Below are positions 53,807-61,196 of a stretch of 64,000 nt of DNA, piece by piece. Positions within the stretch are counted from its first letter, which is position 1, and each line of letters starts with the position of its first letter. The notes beneath the pieces are model-generated. The model saw only the letters and a list, made by a program, of their open reading frames with translations, did not search any database and was not told where the DNA came from. A program made the position numbers and the translations under genes. Source of the DNA: Cellulophaga sp. HaHaR_3_176 (lineage in GTDB: Bacteria > Bacteroidota > Bacteroidia > Flavobacteriales > Flavobacteriaceae). Location: contig NZ_CP058990.1 in assembly GCF_019021925.1 (NCBI RefSeq), positions 3,374,001 through 3,438,000 of the forward strand. Reading direction: 5' to 3'.

Positions 53807-55384
53807 TTAGCTATTATATTTTTCGTTTACCAATTTTATCACACTTTCTACAGTTGGCATTTTTGAAATGCGAACGTCTTTAAAGTGTTTTTTAGCTTCT
53901 TCAGCTGTTGTTTCTCCTATGCAATATGCGATAATCTCTTTTGTGTTTTTCTGTATAAAACTTTGCACATTTGATGGGCTATAAAAAAGAACTCCTTCTA
54001 CTGTTGCTTCAACCTCTATAGGTGATTGCTTCGTAGCATATGCTTCAATTTCGTTTAATGTAATTTTATTCTCTGATAAAATATCTGGTAACTCATCTAA
54101 TCTAATGTCGCTACAAAAATAAGTAGCTTCAGTACCTTCTATATGATCAATTAAGTATGTAGCAAGGTCTTTAGCGGTAGCAGCAAAATGTGTTACTTTT
54201 CCGATTCTTTTTTCTATTAATCGTTTTGTTTTTCGACCTACACAATAGATATTTTTGAATTGTAACTCATCAGGACTAATGCTTGCTAATATTGATTCAA
54301 CAGCATTTTGACTTGTGATAATTACGTTTTCTATTTTAGATTTTAAAACTAATCTAGGAATACGGTTTAAGCTAACTTGAATAAAATCTTCAGATGAAAC
54401 AGAAGCTTTGTCAACAAAAAGAGCGACCTGATCAGGAGTCAATTTTTTAGTTGAAAATAATGTGTTTTGTATTTCTGTTCCAGAAATTTCACTCATTAAA
54501 AGTTTACCACCTCGACTAAAAATACGTTCAGCACATGCTTCTGCAAGCTTCTCATGCGCACCTACTTTAGATGTGAATTCAACTTCAATTCTTTTTTTGC
54601 CGTTAATACTTAACAACACGCCTTTAAGGGTTACGTTGTTATCTTTAATGTAGGCTAAAGCCCCTATTGGAGCAGTGCAACCACCTTCAAGTAAGTTTAA
54701 AAATTTACGCTCTATAGTTGTGCAAATTTCTGTATCGGTGTGGTTTAGCTCGGCACAGGCTTTTCTTGAAAATTCGTCATCTTCTAAGGCAACGATCATA
54801 ATTGCGCCTTGTGCAGGAGCTGGTACCATCCAAGCTAATCCAATTGTGTCTTCAAATTCTAAACCAACACGTTCTAAACCAGCGGCAGCGAAAATTGCAC
54901 CATTCCAATCATTGTTTTCAAATTTTTCTGCACGTGTTTGTACATTACCTCTTAAATCTACAACAGTATGGGTAGGGTATCTATTTAACCATTGTGCTTT
55001 TCTACGAAGGCTGCCTGTTGCAATTGTTGCGTTTGGTTGTGATAAAAACTCTTCATTATCTTTAAATGCAAGAATATCCATATAGTTCCCACGCTTTAGA
55101 ACTGAAGCTTGAACAATACCTTTTGGTAAAACAGTTGGCACATCTTTCATAGAATGTACAGCAATGTCAATTTCACCTTTAAGCATAGCAATATCAAGGG
55201 TTTTTGTAAAAACACCAGTAATACCAAGTTCATGTAAAGGTTTGTCTAAAACAAGATCTCCCATTGATTTGACAGGAACTAATACCGATTGGTATCCTTG
55301 CTCTGATAATTGTTTTTTTACGGTATTTGCTTGCCATAGCGCTAATTCGCTATCACGTGTTCCAATACGGATTACTTTACTCAT
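53807..55384 (-). CDS. hemC: Fused hydroxymethylbilane synthase / uroporphyrinogen-III synthase (HemC-HemD)
   Basis: Residues 1 to about 305 are HemC, joining four porphobilinogens: IGTRDSELALWQA, HSMKDVPTVLP, GSLRRKAQ and LEGGCTAPIGA, with C236 as the dipyrromethane attachment site. Residues about 310-525 match HemD, which closes and inverts the last ring: VIITSQNAVESIL, YCVGRKTKRLIEK, YFCSDIRLDELPDIL, VLFYSPSNVQSFIQ and YCIGETTAEEAKK. The fusion gives two consecutive pathway steps in one chain of 525 residues. It overlaps the hemA stop by 4 bases (ATGA), a sign of translational coupling. Confidence 0.95.
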   Translation of the reverse strand: MSKVIRIGTRDSELALWQANTVKKQLSEQGYQSVLVPVKSMGDLVLDKPLHELGITGVFTKTLDIAMLKGEIDIAVHSMKDVPTVLPKGIVQASVLKRGNYMDILAFKDNEEFLSQPNATIATGSLRRKAQWLNRYPTHTVVDLRGNVQTRAEKFENNDWNGAIFAAAGLERVGLEFEDTIGLAWMVPAPAQGAIMIVALEDDEFSRKACAELNHTDTEICTTIERKFLNLLEGGCTAPIGALAYIKDNNVTLKGVLLSINGKKRIEVEFTSKVGAHEKLAEACAERIFSRGGKLLMSEISGTEIQNTLFSTKKLTPDQVALFVDKASVSSEDFIQVSLNRIPRLVLKSKIENVIITSQNAVESILASISPDELQFKNIYCVGRKTKRLIEKRIGKVTHFAATAKDLATYLIDHIEGTEATYFCSDIRLDELPDILSENKITLNEIEAYATKQSPIEVEATVEGVLFYSPSNVQSFIQKNTKEIIAYCIGETTAEEAKKHFKDVRISKMPTVESVIKLVNEKYNS

Positions 55385-56637
55385 TTAGTCTCTAATTCTA
55401 ATTGAAACACTTTTTGAATTAATGCAAGACTGTTGTCTGCATCAGTGTCTTCGCCTTTCAAGTGATTTGCGAATTGTTTAGTTATTTTTTGAATAATTCG
55501 CTCAGTAACAATATCTGCTTGAGCTGAATTAAAATCGGTAAGTTTTTTACTTTGAAAGTCGAGTTCTTCGTCTTTCATAGTTTTTAATTTTTTCTTTAAA
55601 GCCTTTATAACAGGAGCGAATTTTCTAGTTTCCAACCACTGAATAAATTCATTTTTTATATGCTCGTTAATTGCTTCGGCTTCAGGGATAAATTGCTTTC
55701 TTTTTTCTAAAGTTTCATCTGTTATTTGCGATAACTGGTCTAAATGCACCACGGTTACATTTGGTAAATTTGCAACATCATCTGAAACATTTTTAGGAAT
55801 AGATAAATCTAATATTAAAAGCGGCTTTTTTGTATAGATTAATTCTTTTGATATGGTTGGAGATTGCGCTCCAGTTGCAACAATAAGCACATCGGTATTG
55901 CGAATTTCTGCTTGTAAATCACCATAGTCTTTTACGACTAGGTTAAATTTTCCAGCAATTTTTTCAGCTTTATCCTTTGTTCTATTTATAAGTGTAATGT
56001 GTGAATTATTGGTGTGTTTAATTAAATTCTCACATGTGTTTCTTCCTATTTTTCCTGTTCCGAAAAGTAAAATGTTTTTATCTGAAATATCAGTAACATT
56101 TTTAAAAATATATTGAACAGAAGCAAAAGCTACAGATGTAGCACCAGAAGATATTTCAGTATCATTCTTAATTCTTTTACTCGCTTGAATTACAGAGTTG
56201 CAAAGTCTTTCTAAAAAAGGATTTGCAAGTTGGTGTTTTTTTGAACGCGTAAAGCTTTGACGTAATTGGCTAATAATTTCAAAATCACCCAATATTTGAC
56301 TGTCTAAACCAGTTCCAACTCTAAACAAATGACTTATAGCATCATTGTTTTTGTATACATAAGCAACTTCTTGAAATTCTTCAACAGTACCAATAGTATT
56401 ATCACATAAAAGTTTGATTAACTGAAAAGGGTGTTGAGCAAAACCGTGTAATTCAGTACGATTACAAGTAGAAGTAACTAGTAAGCCATCAAGGCCTTGA
56501 TCCTTAGCTTGAATAAGCAAAGTTTCCATGGTCGCTTCTTCTAAGCTGAATTTTCCTCGAACTTCTGCATCTGCCTTTTTGTAATTAAGACCTATGGTAT
56601 AAAACGAGTTGTGTTTCGAAATGTGGTAATCTTTCAT
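55381..56637 (-). CDS. hemA: Glutamyl-tRNA reductase HemA
   Basis: HemA reduces glutamyl-tRNA to glutamate-1-semialdehyde, the committed step of C5-pathway tetrapyrrole synthesis. The 418 residues show the catalytic Cys in LLVTSTCNRTELHGFA, VGTGLDSQILGDFEIISQ, the NADPH-binding LLFGTGKIGRNTCENL and the C-terminal dimerisation helices. First gene of the heme run and divergent from the AraC-type regulator. A -7 box (TATTTTTG, minus strand) is at 56658-56665. Confidence 0.97.
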   Translation of the reverse strand: MKDYHISKHNSFYTIGLNYKKADAEVRGKFSLEEATMETLLIQAKDQGLDGLLVTSTCNRTELHGFAQHPFQLIKLLCDNTIGTVEEFQEVAYVYKNNDAISHLFRVGTGLDSQILGDFEIISQLRQSFTRSKKHQLANPFLERLCNSVIQASKRIKNDTEISSGATSVAFASVQYIFKNVTDISDKNILLFGTGKIGRNTCENLIKHTNNSHITLINRTKDKAEKIAGKFNLVVKDYGDLQAEIRNTDVLIVATGAQSPTISKELIYTKKPLLILDLSIPKNVSDDVANLPNVTVVHLDQLSQITDETLEKRKQFIPEAEAINEHIKNEFIQWLETRKFAPVIKALKKKLKTMKDEELDFQSKKLTDFNSAQADIVTERIIQKITKQFANHLKGEDTDADNSLALIQKVFQLELETK

Positions 56638-56657
56638 CTAATTTGAACAATCGAGCA

Positions 56658-56665
56658 CAAAAATA
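56658..56665 (-). promoter_or_regulatory. -7 box of hemA and the heme operon
   Basis: The minus strand reads TATTTTTG 20 bases before the hemA ATG. The -33 region is not a clear match. The divergent araC promoter lies about 70-100 bases away. Confidence 0.45.
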
Positions 56666-56733
56666 GAATCACTAAACCGATAAAAATAACGCTAGAGGAA
56701 CAATAAGTAACGATTCAAGTTTTTTTCTCTTTA

Positions 56734-56768
56734 TTTGATTACTAATATACTTAAATATCTTAATTTTG
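56734..56768 (+). promoter_or_regulatory. Promoter of the AraC-type gene
   Basis: TTTG at 56734-56737, 23-base spacer, TAATTTTG at 56761-56768. Transcripts would begin just before the 16-bp inverted repeat. Confidence 0.5.
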
Positions 56769-56789
56769 TAGGAATTGTAAGGCTTTCTA

Positions 56790-56824
56790 ATTAATTTATT
56801 TAGAATGTTTCTAAATAAATTAAT
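56790..56824. promoter_or_regulatory. 16-bp perfect inverted repeat in the AraC-type gene leader
   Basis: Arms 56790-56805 and 56809-56824 pair perfectly around the 3-base loop TGT (arm ATTAATTTATTTAGAA). It ends 16 bases before the ATG and lies downstream of the -7 box, so it is transcribed. It may be an autoregulatory operator or an mRNA hairpin close to the translation start. Confidence 0.6.
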
Positions 56825-56840
56825 CGTTAAACTGTGAATT

Positions 56841-57731
56841 ATGGAAGATAAAAGTACCGCTAAAGGTTCATTTGAAGAAGTTTTAATTGATGAAGGTTTT
56901 TTTGTTTTGAAAATTCAGAACGATGATGCTCATACTCAAAAAGTTAGCAGAGAAATAGATAGCTCTTTTATTCAATTTCATTTTTGTTTAAAAGGTAGTG
57001 CTAAGTTTATTTTTAATGATGGTAGGTATGCATTAGAAGTTTCAGAAGAAAATTCTCTTTTATTGTATAATACTCAAATAGATTTACCTTTAAATCTGGA
57101 GTTAAACCCTAACTCATGGTTAGTTTCAGTAGTAATGACGATCAGAAAATTTCATTCTCTATTTTCTAGAGAAGCTGATTACATTCCTTTTTTAAGTAAA
57201 GATAACAAGGATAAAAAATATTATAGCCAAGAAGGAGTTAGCCCTGCAATCGCTGTTATTTTAAGTCAGATGATGAATTATAACTTGCACCCATCAATTA
57301 AAGAGTTGTATATAAAGGGGAAAGTTTATGAGCTTATTTCTCTTTATTTTAATAAAAGTACAGATGCTGATATTGAACAATGTCCTTTTTTAGTTGATGA
57401 AGACAATGTGAGAAGAATTAGAAAGGCAAAAGAGATTATGATTTCGCGTATGGCTGAGCCTCCTACTTTAAATGAGCTATCTGATGAGATAGGCTTATCA
57501 TTGAAAAAATTAAAAGAAGGCTTTAAGCAAATTTATGGAGACTCTGTTTTTAGTTTTTTATTTGATTATAAGATGGATTACGCCCGAAAAATGTTAGAAA
57601 GTGGGCAACATAATGTTAATGAGGTTGGTTTGAAAGTAGGGTATAGTACCGCAAGTCATTTTATAGCCGCTTTTAAGAAAAAGTACGGTACTACTCCTAA
57701 AAAATATTTAATGTCATTAGCAGGTTCTTAA
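56841..57731 (+). CDS. AraC-family transcriptional regulator
   Basis: The 296-residue protein has a cupin-like N-terminal sensing region (residues about 20-120, SSFIQFHFCLKGSAKFIFNDG) and a C-terminal double helix-turn-helix (about 195-292): PTLNELSDEIGLSLKKLKEGFK, then HNVNEVGLKVGYSTASHFIAAFKKKYGTTPKKY. It resembles iron- or siderophore-linked AraC regulators of the PchR kind in overall look, but no ligand can be assigned. It is divergent from hemA and may regulate the heme genes or itself. Confidence 0.9.
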   Translation: MEDKSTAKGSFEEVLIDEGFFVLKIQNDDAHTQKVSREIDSSFIQFHFCLKGSAKFIFNDGRYALEVSEENSLLLYNTQIDLPLNLELNPNSWLVSVVMTIRKFHSLFSREADYIPFLSKDNKDKKYYSQEGVSPAIAVILSQMMNYNLHPSIKELYIKGKVYELISLYFNKSTDADIEQCPFLVDEDNVRRIRKAKEIMISRMAEPPTLNELSDEIGLSLKKLKEGFKQIYGDSVFSFLFDYKMDYARKMLESGQHNVNEVGLKVGYSTASHFIAAFKKKYGTTPKKYLMSLAGS

Positions 57732-57756
57732 TTTTTTAAGATTATTTTAATGAATT

Positions 57757-57772
57757 AGAACATATTTGTTCT
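57757..57772. promoter_or_regulatory. AGAACA-N4-TGTTCT palindrome ahead of the ThuA gene
   Basis: A perfect 6+6 dyad with a 4-base spacer, 25 bases after the AraC gene and 44 before the ThuA ATG. An operator candidate, though short enough to be chance. Confidence 0.35.
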
Positions 57773-57816
57773 GCAGAATTGACGATATTTAGCATTTATT
57801 ATATAATTTAAAAATT

Positions 57817-58608
57817 ATGAAATTAGTTTATAAAGGCACATTTTTATTACTTTTTATTACTTTTTTGTCTTCATGTGCAGGCACTAAAGTAGATCAGCAA
57901 GTTGTTTTAAATCATCCTGAACCTTTGCGTATCTCCAAATCTAAATTAGAAGCTGTAAAGCCAAAAGTTTTAGTATTTTCAAAAACTGCTGGCTATAGAC
58001 ATGAGGCAATAGAAAAAGGAATATCAACAATCAGACAACTAGGAATTCAAGATAATTTTGAGGTTTCTCAGACAGAAGATTCTCTTCAATTTAATGCAGA
58101 AAATCTAAAAAAATACCAATTAGTTTTATTTTTAAGTACAACACAAGATGTATTAGGGCATGAACAGCAAGAAGCTTTCGAATCTTATATTCAGAATGGT
58201 GGGAGTTTCATGGGTGTACATGCTGCCACAGATACGGAATACGAATGGTCTTGGTATGGAGAATTAGTTGGAGCATATTTTTTAAACCATCCTGAGCAGC
58301 AAGATGCTAGAATTAATGTTTTAGATAATAATCATGAATCTACATCACATTTATCTGATACTTGGATGCATTATGATGAATGGTACAATTTCAAAAATAT
58401 CAATCCAGATATTAATGTTGTATTAGAGTTAGATGAGTCTAGTTATATAGGTGGTAAAAATGGAGATAATCATCCAATAGCTTGGTACCATGAATTTGAT
58501 GGTGGTAGATCTTTTTATACAGGATTAGGTCATACAAAAGAGTCTTATGATGACACTAATTTTAGAAAGCATTTATTGGGTGGAATCAATTGGTGTTTGA
58601 AGAGGTAG
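57817..58608 (+). CDS. ThuA-domain lipoprotein
   Basis: A lipoprotein signal peptide with lipobox LSSC (C20) precedes a ThuA-like class-I glutamine-amidotransferase-fold domain: VLVFSKTAGYRHEAIEKGI, the GGSFMGVHAATDTEYEW motif, HYDEWYNF, HPIAWYHEFDGGRSFYTGLGHT and HLLGGINWCLKR. ThuA domains are linked to trehalose or other sugar metabolism and in this phylum are often secreted beside sugar-degrading enzymes. The 263-residue length is the single-domain form. Downstream of araC on the same strand; ends at a hairpin shared with the DUF1460 gene. Confidence 0.9.
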   Translation: MKLVYKGTFLLLFITFLSSCAGTKVDQQVVLNHPEPLRISKSKLEAVKPKVLVFSKTAGYRHEAIEKGISTIRQLGIQDNFEVSQTEDSLQFNAENLKKYQLVLFLSTTQDVLGHEQQEAFESYIQNGGSFMGVHAATDTEYEWSWYGELVGAYFLNHPEQQDARINVLDNNHESTSHLSDTWMHYDEWYNFKNINPDINVVLELDESSYIGGKNGDNHPIAWYHEFDGGRSFYTGLGHTKESYDDTNFRKHLLGGINWCLKR

Positions 58609-58638
58609 ATTTTAAATTTTAAAAAAAGATAATTTCAA

Positions 58639-58695
58639 AAAGAGCAATATAGGTGTTAAAGTGGTCTTGCTACCATTATACCTGTATTGCTCTTT
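58639..58695. terminator. Hairpin between the ThuA and DUF1460 genes, overlapping the DUF1460 coding end
   Basis: Arms 58639-58654 and 58680-58695 pair over 16 positions with one G-T wobble (AAAGAGCAATATAGGT with ACCTGTATTGCTCTTT), with a 25-base loop. On the plus strand the second arm runs into a long T-tract, giving ThuA a terminator that sits within the last 13 codons of the opposite gene. Confidence 0.7.
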
Positions 58696-59495
58696 ATTTT
58701 TTTTAAATAATCAACTAAAGGTACTTTAGAAAGTTTAACCTCACCTGTTGTTGAAGCGTGAAGCAAATGTATACGTCCATCTTTTTCTCTACTAGCAATA
58801 CCAGTATGTGTTATGTCTAAGCCCTTTATAGATGTCGTTAGTGCTATAATGTCTCCTGATTGCATAAGTTGTTCATTTGCTGCAATCTGATCTTGTGGTA
58901 GTATGCAAATTTCTTTAGTGTTTAAATAGTTTTCAGACTCCTTTATCTTTTCGAAATTTGCATCGTTATCTTTTAAAAAAGGATATAAATCTCTATGCGT
59001 AGTCATGAAATTTATGGGTTTAGTGCTAATAGAACCTCCTATTTCTGAGGTAATATCAGTAACTAATTTTTTAGATTCATTATTTGCAATCCATTCAGAA
59101 AAGTAGTGTAATCGAGATGGGTAACCATTTAGGTTTCCATCTTTATACCGAATGGTTTTTAGAGTTTCTGTAAAAGTATCAAAATCAGTTTTTTCTTCTT
59201 TTAAAAGTAGTGTAAATGCCAAAACATTCTCTACAAAAGTAGTGCAATCTAACCCATGTAAGTTTATTACCAACGATTCTGTTTCACTTACTTCTAACGT
59301 TTGAGCAACATAAGGTGTGCCTAAAAATGTTTTGCCTACAGCAACCATGGTTTCGCCTAAATTAGTGGTTTGAATTTTGCTTAAAGAAGTGATTTTTTCA
59401 TTAAATGCTTCTTTATCTTGAACAGAGCAAACTATGTTTTGCGAAAAACATGAAAATGCAATTAAACTTATAAGTGTGGTAAAAAATATCCTCAT
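58656..59495 (-). CDS. DUF1460 NlpC/P60-type cell-wall amidase-like protein
   Basis: A signal peptide (residues 1-19) precedes a DUF1460 domain, a circularly arranged NlpC/P60 cysteine-peptidase fold. The nucleophile C84 is in LHGLDCTTFVENVLA, the catalytic His is probably H230 in DITHTGIASR, and a further pair of His is in RIHLLHAST. Known DUF1460 enzymes from Bacteroides are thought to act on muropeptides as amidases. It is the last gene of the ABC-OmpA operon, 8 bases after the ATPase, which suggests a cell-wall-related task for the whole unit. Confidence 0.87.
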   Translation of the reverse strand: MRIFFTTLISLIAFSCFSQNIVCSVQDKEAFNEKITSLSKIQTTNLGETMVAVGKTFLGTPYVAQTLEVSETESLVINLHGLDCTTFVENVLAFTLLLKEEKTDFDTFTETLKTIRYKDGNLNGYPSRLHYFSEWIANNESKKLVTDITSEIGGSISTKPINFMTTHRDLYPFLKDNDANFEKIKESENYLNTKEICILPQDQIAANEQLMQSGDIIALTTSIKGLDITHTGIASREKDGRIHLLHASTTGEVKLSKVPLVDYLKKIKSNTGIMVARPL

Positions 59496-59503
59496 TGCTA
59501 TTA

Positions 59504-60334
59504 CTAAGGTTTTAGCATTACTGCTTTAATTTGTTTTACGATATCTAAATGGTCTAAGCCAAATTCTTTCCAAGCTAGCCCAATCTCTTTCATATCAAAA
59601 TGTTTTATAATAGTACCGTAAGTCATTTTTTTACCATCAACTTCAGGGTATCCAATAACATAAATACTATCAGCAAGTTCTACAGCTAAGTCAATATCAT
59701 GTGTAGAGTATATGATGGTATTAAACTCATGACTGTTTGTAATTAATTTAAATGCTTTTTTTACATCTTCAATATTACCAACATCTAAACCAGAAAAAGG
59801 TTCATCTAAAACCATGTAGTGACCTGAAGAAAAAATCTGCTCAATAATAGCAGTTCTTTGTCTTTGCCCTCCAGAAAGTTCACATGGGTATTGGTCTTTT
59901 GCGGCTTCTAAACCCCAATCTTTTAGGTATCGTATAATTTGTTTATGTTTAGCTTCTTTCGGTATTTCTTTTTTGCGAAGAGCAAAAAGTAGCGCCTCGT
60001 AAACTGTTTTGTTTCTGAATAGCGTGTATTTTTGATCTACAAACCCTATATCACCTTCATAAACTTCTTTAGCGTCATTTCTAGCATCAGTAGTACTAGT
60101 ATTTGCAATCAACACTTTACCGGTTGTTGGTTTTACTAAACCAGTAAGCGCTCTAAAAAATGTAGATTTTCCTGTTCCTGAGCGTCCTACAACAGCTATA
60201 ACTTGTCCTGTAGTTTCATTATCTCTAATAACATCTTTTTCTACAAGGTTAATATCTTTAATTATTGTTTTATCACCATAGGCAACGCTAAGGTTTTCAA
60301 CATAGAGTAATGTATTTTCGCTAGTATAATTCAT
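59504..60334 (-). CDS. ABC transporter ATPase (nitrate/sulfonate/taurine-like)
   Basis: The 276-residue ATPase has Walker A GRSGTGKSTFFR near residue 50, Q-loop DIGFVDQKYTLF, signature LSGGQRQRTAI, Walker B YMVLDEPFSGLDVGN and H-loop STHDIDLAVELAD. It groups by eye with SsuB/TauB importer ATPases. The gene lies 3 bases after the permease gene and pairs with it. A poorly conserved C-terminal extension (from about 235) is longer than usual for SsuB. Confidence 0.92.
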   Translation of the reverse strand: MNYTSENTLLYVENLSVAYGDKTIIKDINLVEKDVIRDNETTGQVIAVVGRSGTGKSTFFRALTGLVKPTTGKVLIANTSTTDARNDAKEVYEGDIGFVDQKYTLFRNKTVYEALLFALRKKEIPKEAKHKQIIRYLKDWGLEAAKDQYPCELSGGQRQRTAIIEQIFSSGHYMVLDEPFSGLDVGNIEDVKKAFKLITNSHEFNTIIYSTHDIDLAVELADSIYVIGYPEVDGKKMTYGTIIKHFDMKEIGLAWKEFGLDHLDIVKQIKAVMLKP

Positions 60335-60337
60335 CTG

Positions 60338-61108
60338 CTATATTTTTGAGTATCTGAAAAAGCTTTTTCTTAGGTAGTCTAAGACAAAGTCAATAAAAAG
60401 GCCAACTAATAGAATTACAATTTGCAATGCAATTATTCTACCATGATTCATGAATTTATCAGAGTTTTTAATTAAAAACCCTAATCCACCAGCTGCTACT
60501 AAAATAGATTCAACCGTAACAAGCATCATCCAAACAATAGCTAAATTTTGGCGAATTACATCAATTACATAATCAATACGACCTTTGATTACTACTTCCC
60601 ATAAAACTTCCCATCTATTACACCCAAGTGATCTAGCGTGGTCAAATTCTTCTTGAGATATTGAGTTTACCATACTTAAAAGAGATGTAGTTAGGTAGGT
60701 ACTCATAAAAACTACTAAAACCCAAATTTGCATTGTTCTTGCATCACTAATTAAAATTGCTAAATAAAATGTAATACCTGTTAGTGGCAAATATCTTAAT
60801 TTACTTAAAGCTCTGGCTACAGGGTTAATTAATGGTATTGTAGATAAATAGCTAAATGTTAAAGATATAATTATAGCAATAATAATTGCAGAAAAGCATA
60901 GCAATAAAGAGCTGCCTATGTGAACAACAAGGCCTTCGTTATAAAGTTCAATAAAACCTTGTAACACTTGCTGAGGAGAGGGAAAAAGGTGTGTTTCTCC
61001 CATGCTTGATACAAACCAAATTCCGAATACAGCAATAATCCATCCAAGCATTATTAATAGCTTGGTGTTTTTGCCAATATTTTCAAAAGGAGTAAATATG
61101 TTTTTCAT
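60338..61108 (-). CDS. ABC transporter permease (SsuC/TauC-like)
   Basis: The 256-residue membrane protein has about six helices and the EAA loop EEFDHARSLGCNRWEVLWEVVIKG that docks the ATPase, typical of nitrate, sulfonate and taurine importers. LFPSPQQVLQGFIELY near residue 40 is also standard for the group. A terminator-like hairpin sits 30 bases upstream, in the gap behind the binding-protein gene, so its expression relative to that gene is probably reduced. Confidence 0.92.
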   Translation of the reverse strand: MKNIFTPFENIGKNTKLLIMLGWIIAVFGIWFVSSMGETHLFPSPQQVLQGFIELYNEGLVVHIGSSLLLCFSAIIIAIIISLTFSYLSTIPLINPVARALSKLRYLPLTGITFYLAILISDARTMQIWVLVVFMSTYLTTSLLSMVNSISQEEFDHARSLGCNRWEVLWEVVIKGRIDYVIDVIRQNLAIVWMMLVTVESILVAAGGLGFLIKNSDKFMNHGRIIALQIVILLVGLFIDFVLDYLRKSFFRYSKI

Positions 61109-61137
61109 ATTAAGTAAGAGTTAATCTAAAAAAACAA

Positions 61138-61173
61138 AGCCGCACCAAAATGATATTTAAGATTGGAGCGGCT
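61138..61173 (-). terminator. Intra-operon hairpin with T-run (attenuator) between the OmpA-fused binding protein and the permease
   Basis: Arms 61138-61148 and 61163-61173 pair at 10 of 11 positions (AGCCGCACCAA with TTGGAGCGGCT, one A-A mismatch). Read on the minus strand it is followed by TTTGTTTTTTT. It lies 24 bases past the stop of the binding-protein gene. It is GC-rich for this genome and a good partial terminator. Confidence 0.75.
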
Positions 61174-61196
61174 CAGTTTATTCTAAAATTGATTTT

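Noticed and set aside
54675..55085. 136-codon frame opposite the HemC domain
   Set aside because: Shadow of a strongly conserved gene; serine-rich composition with no domain.
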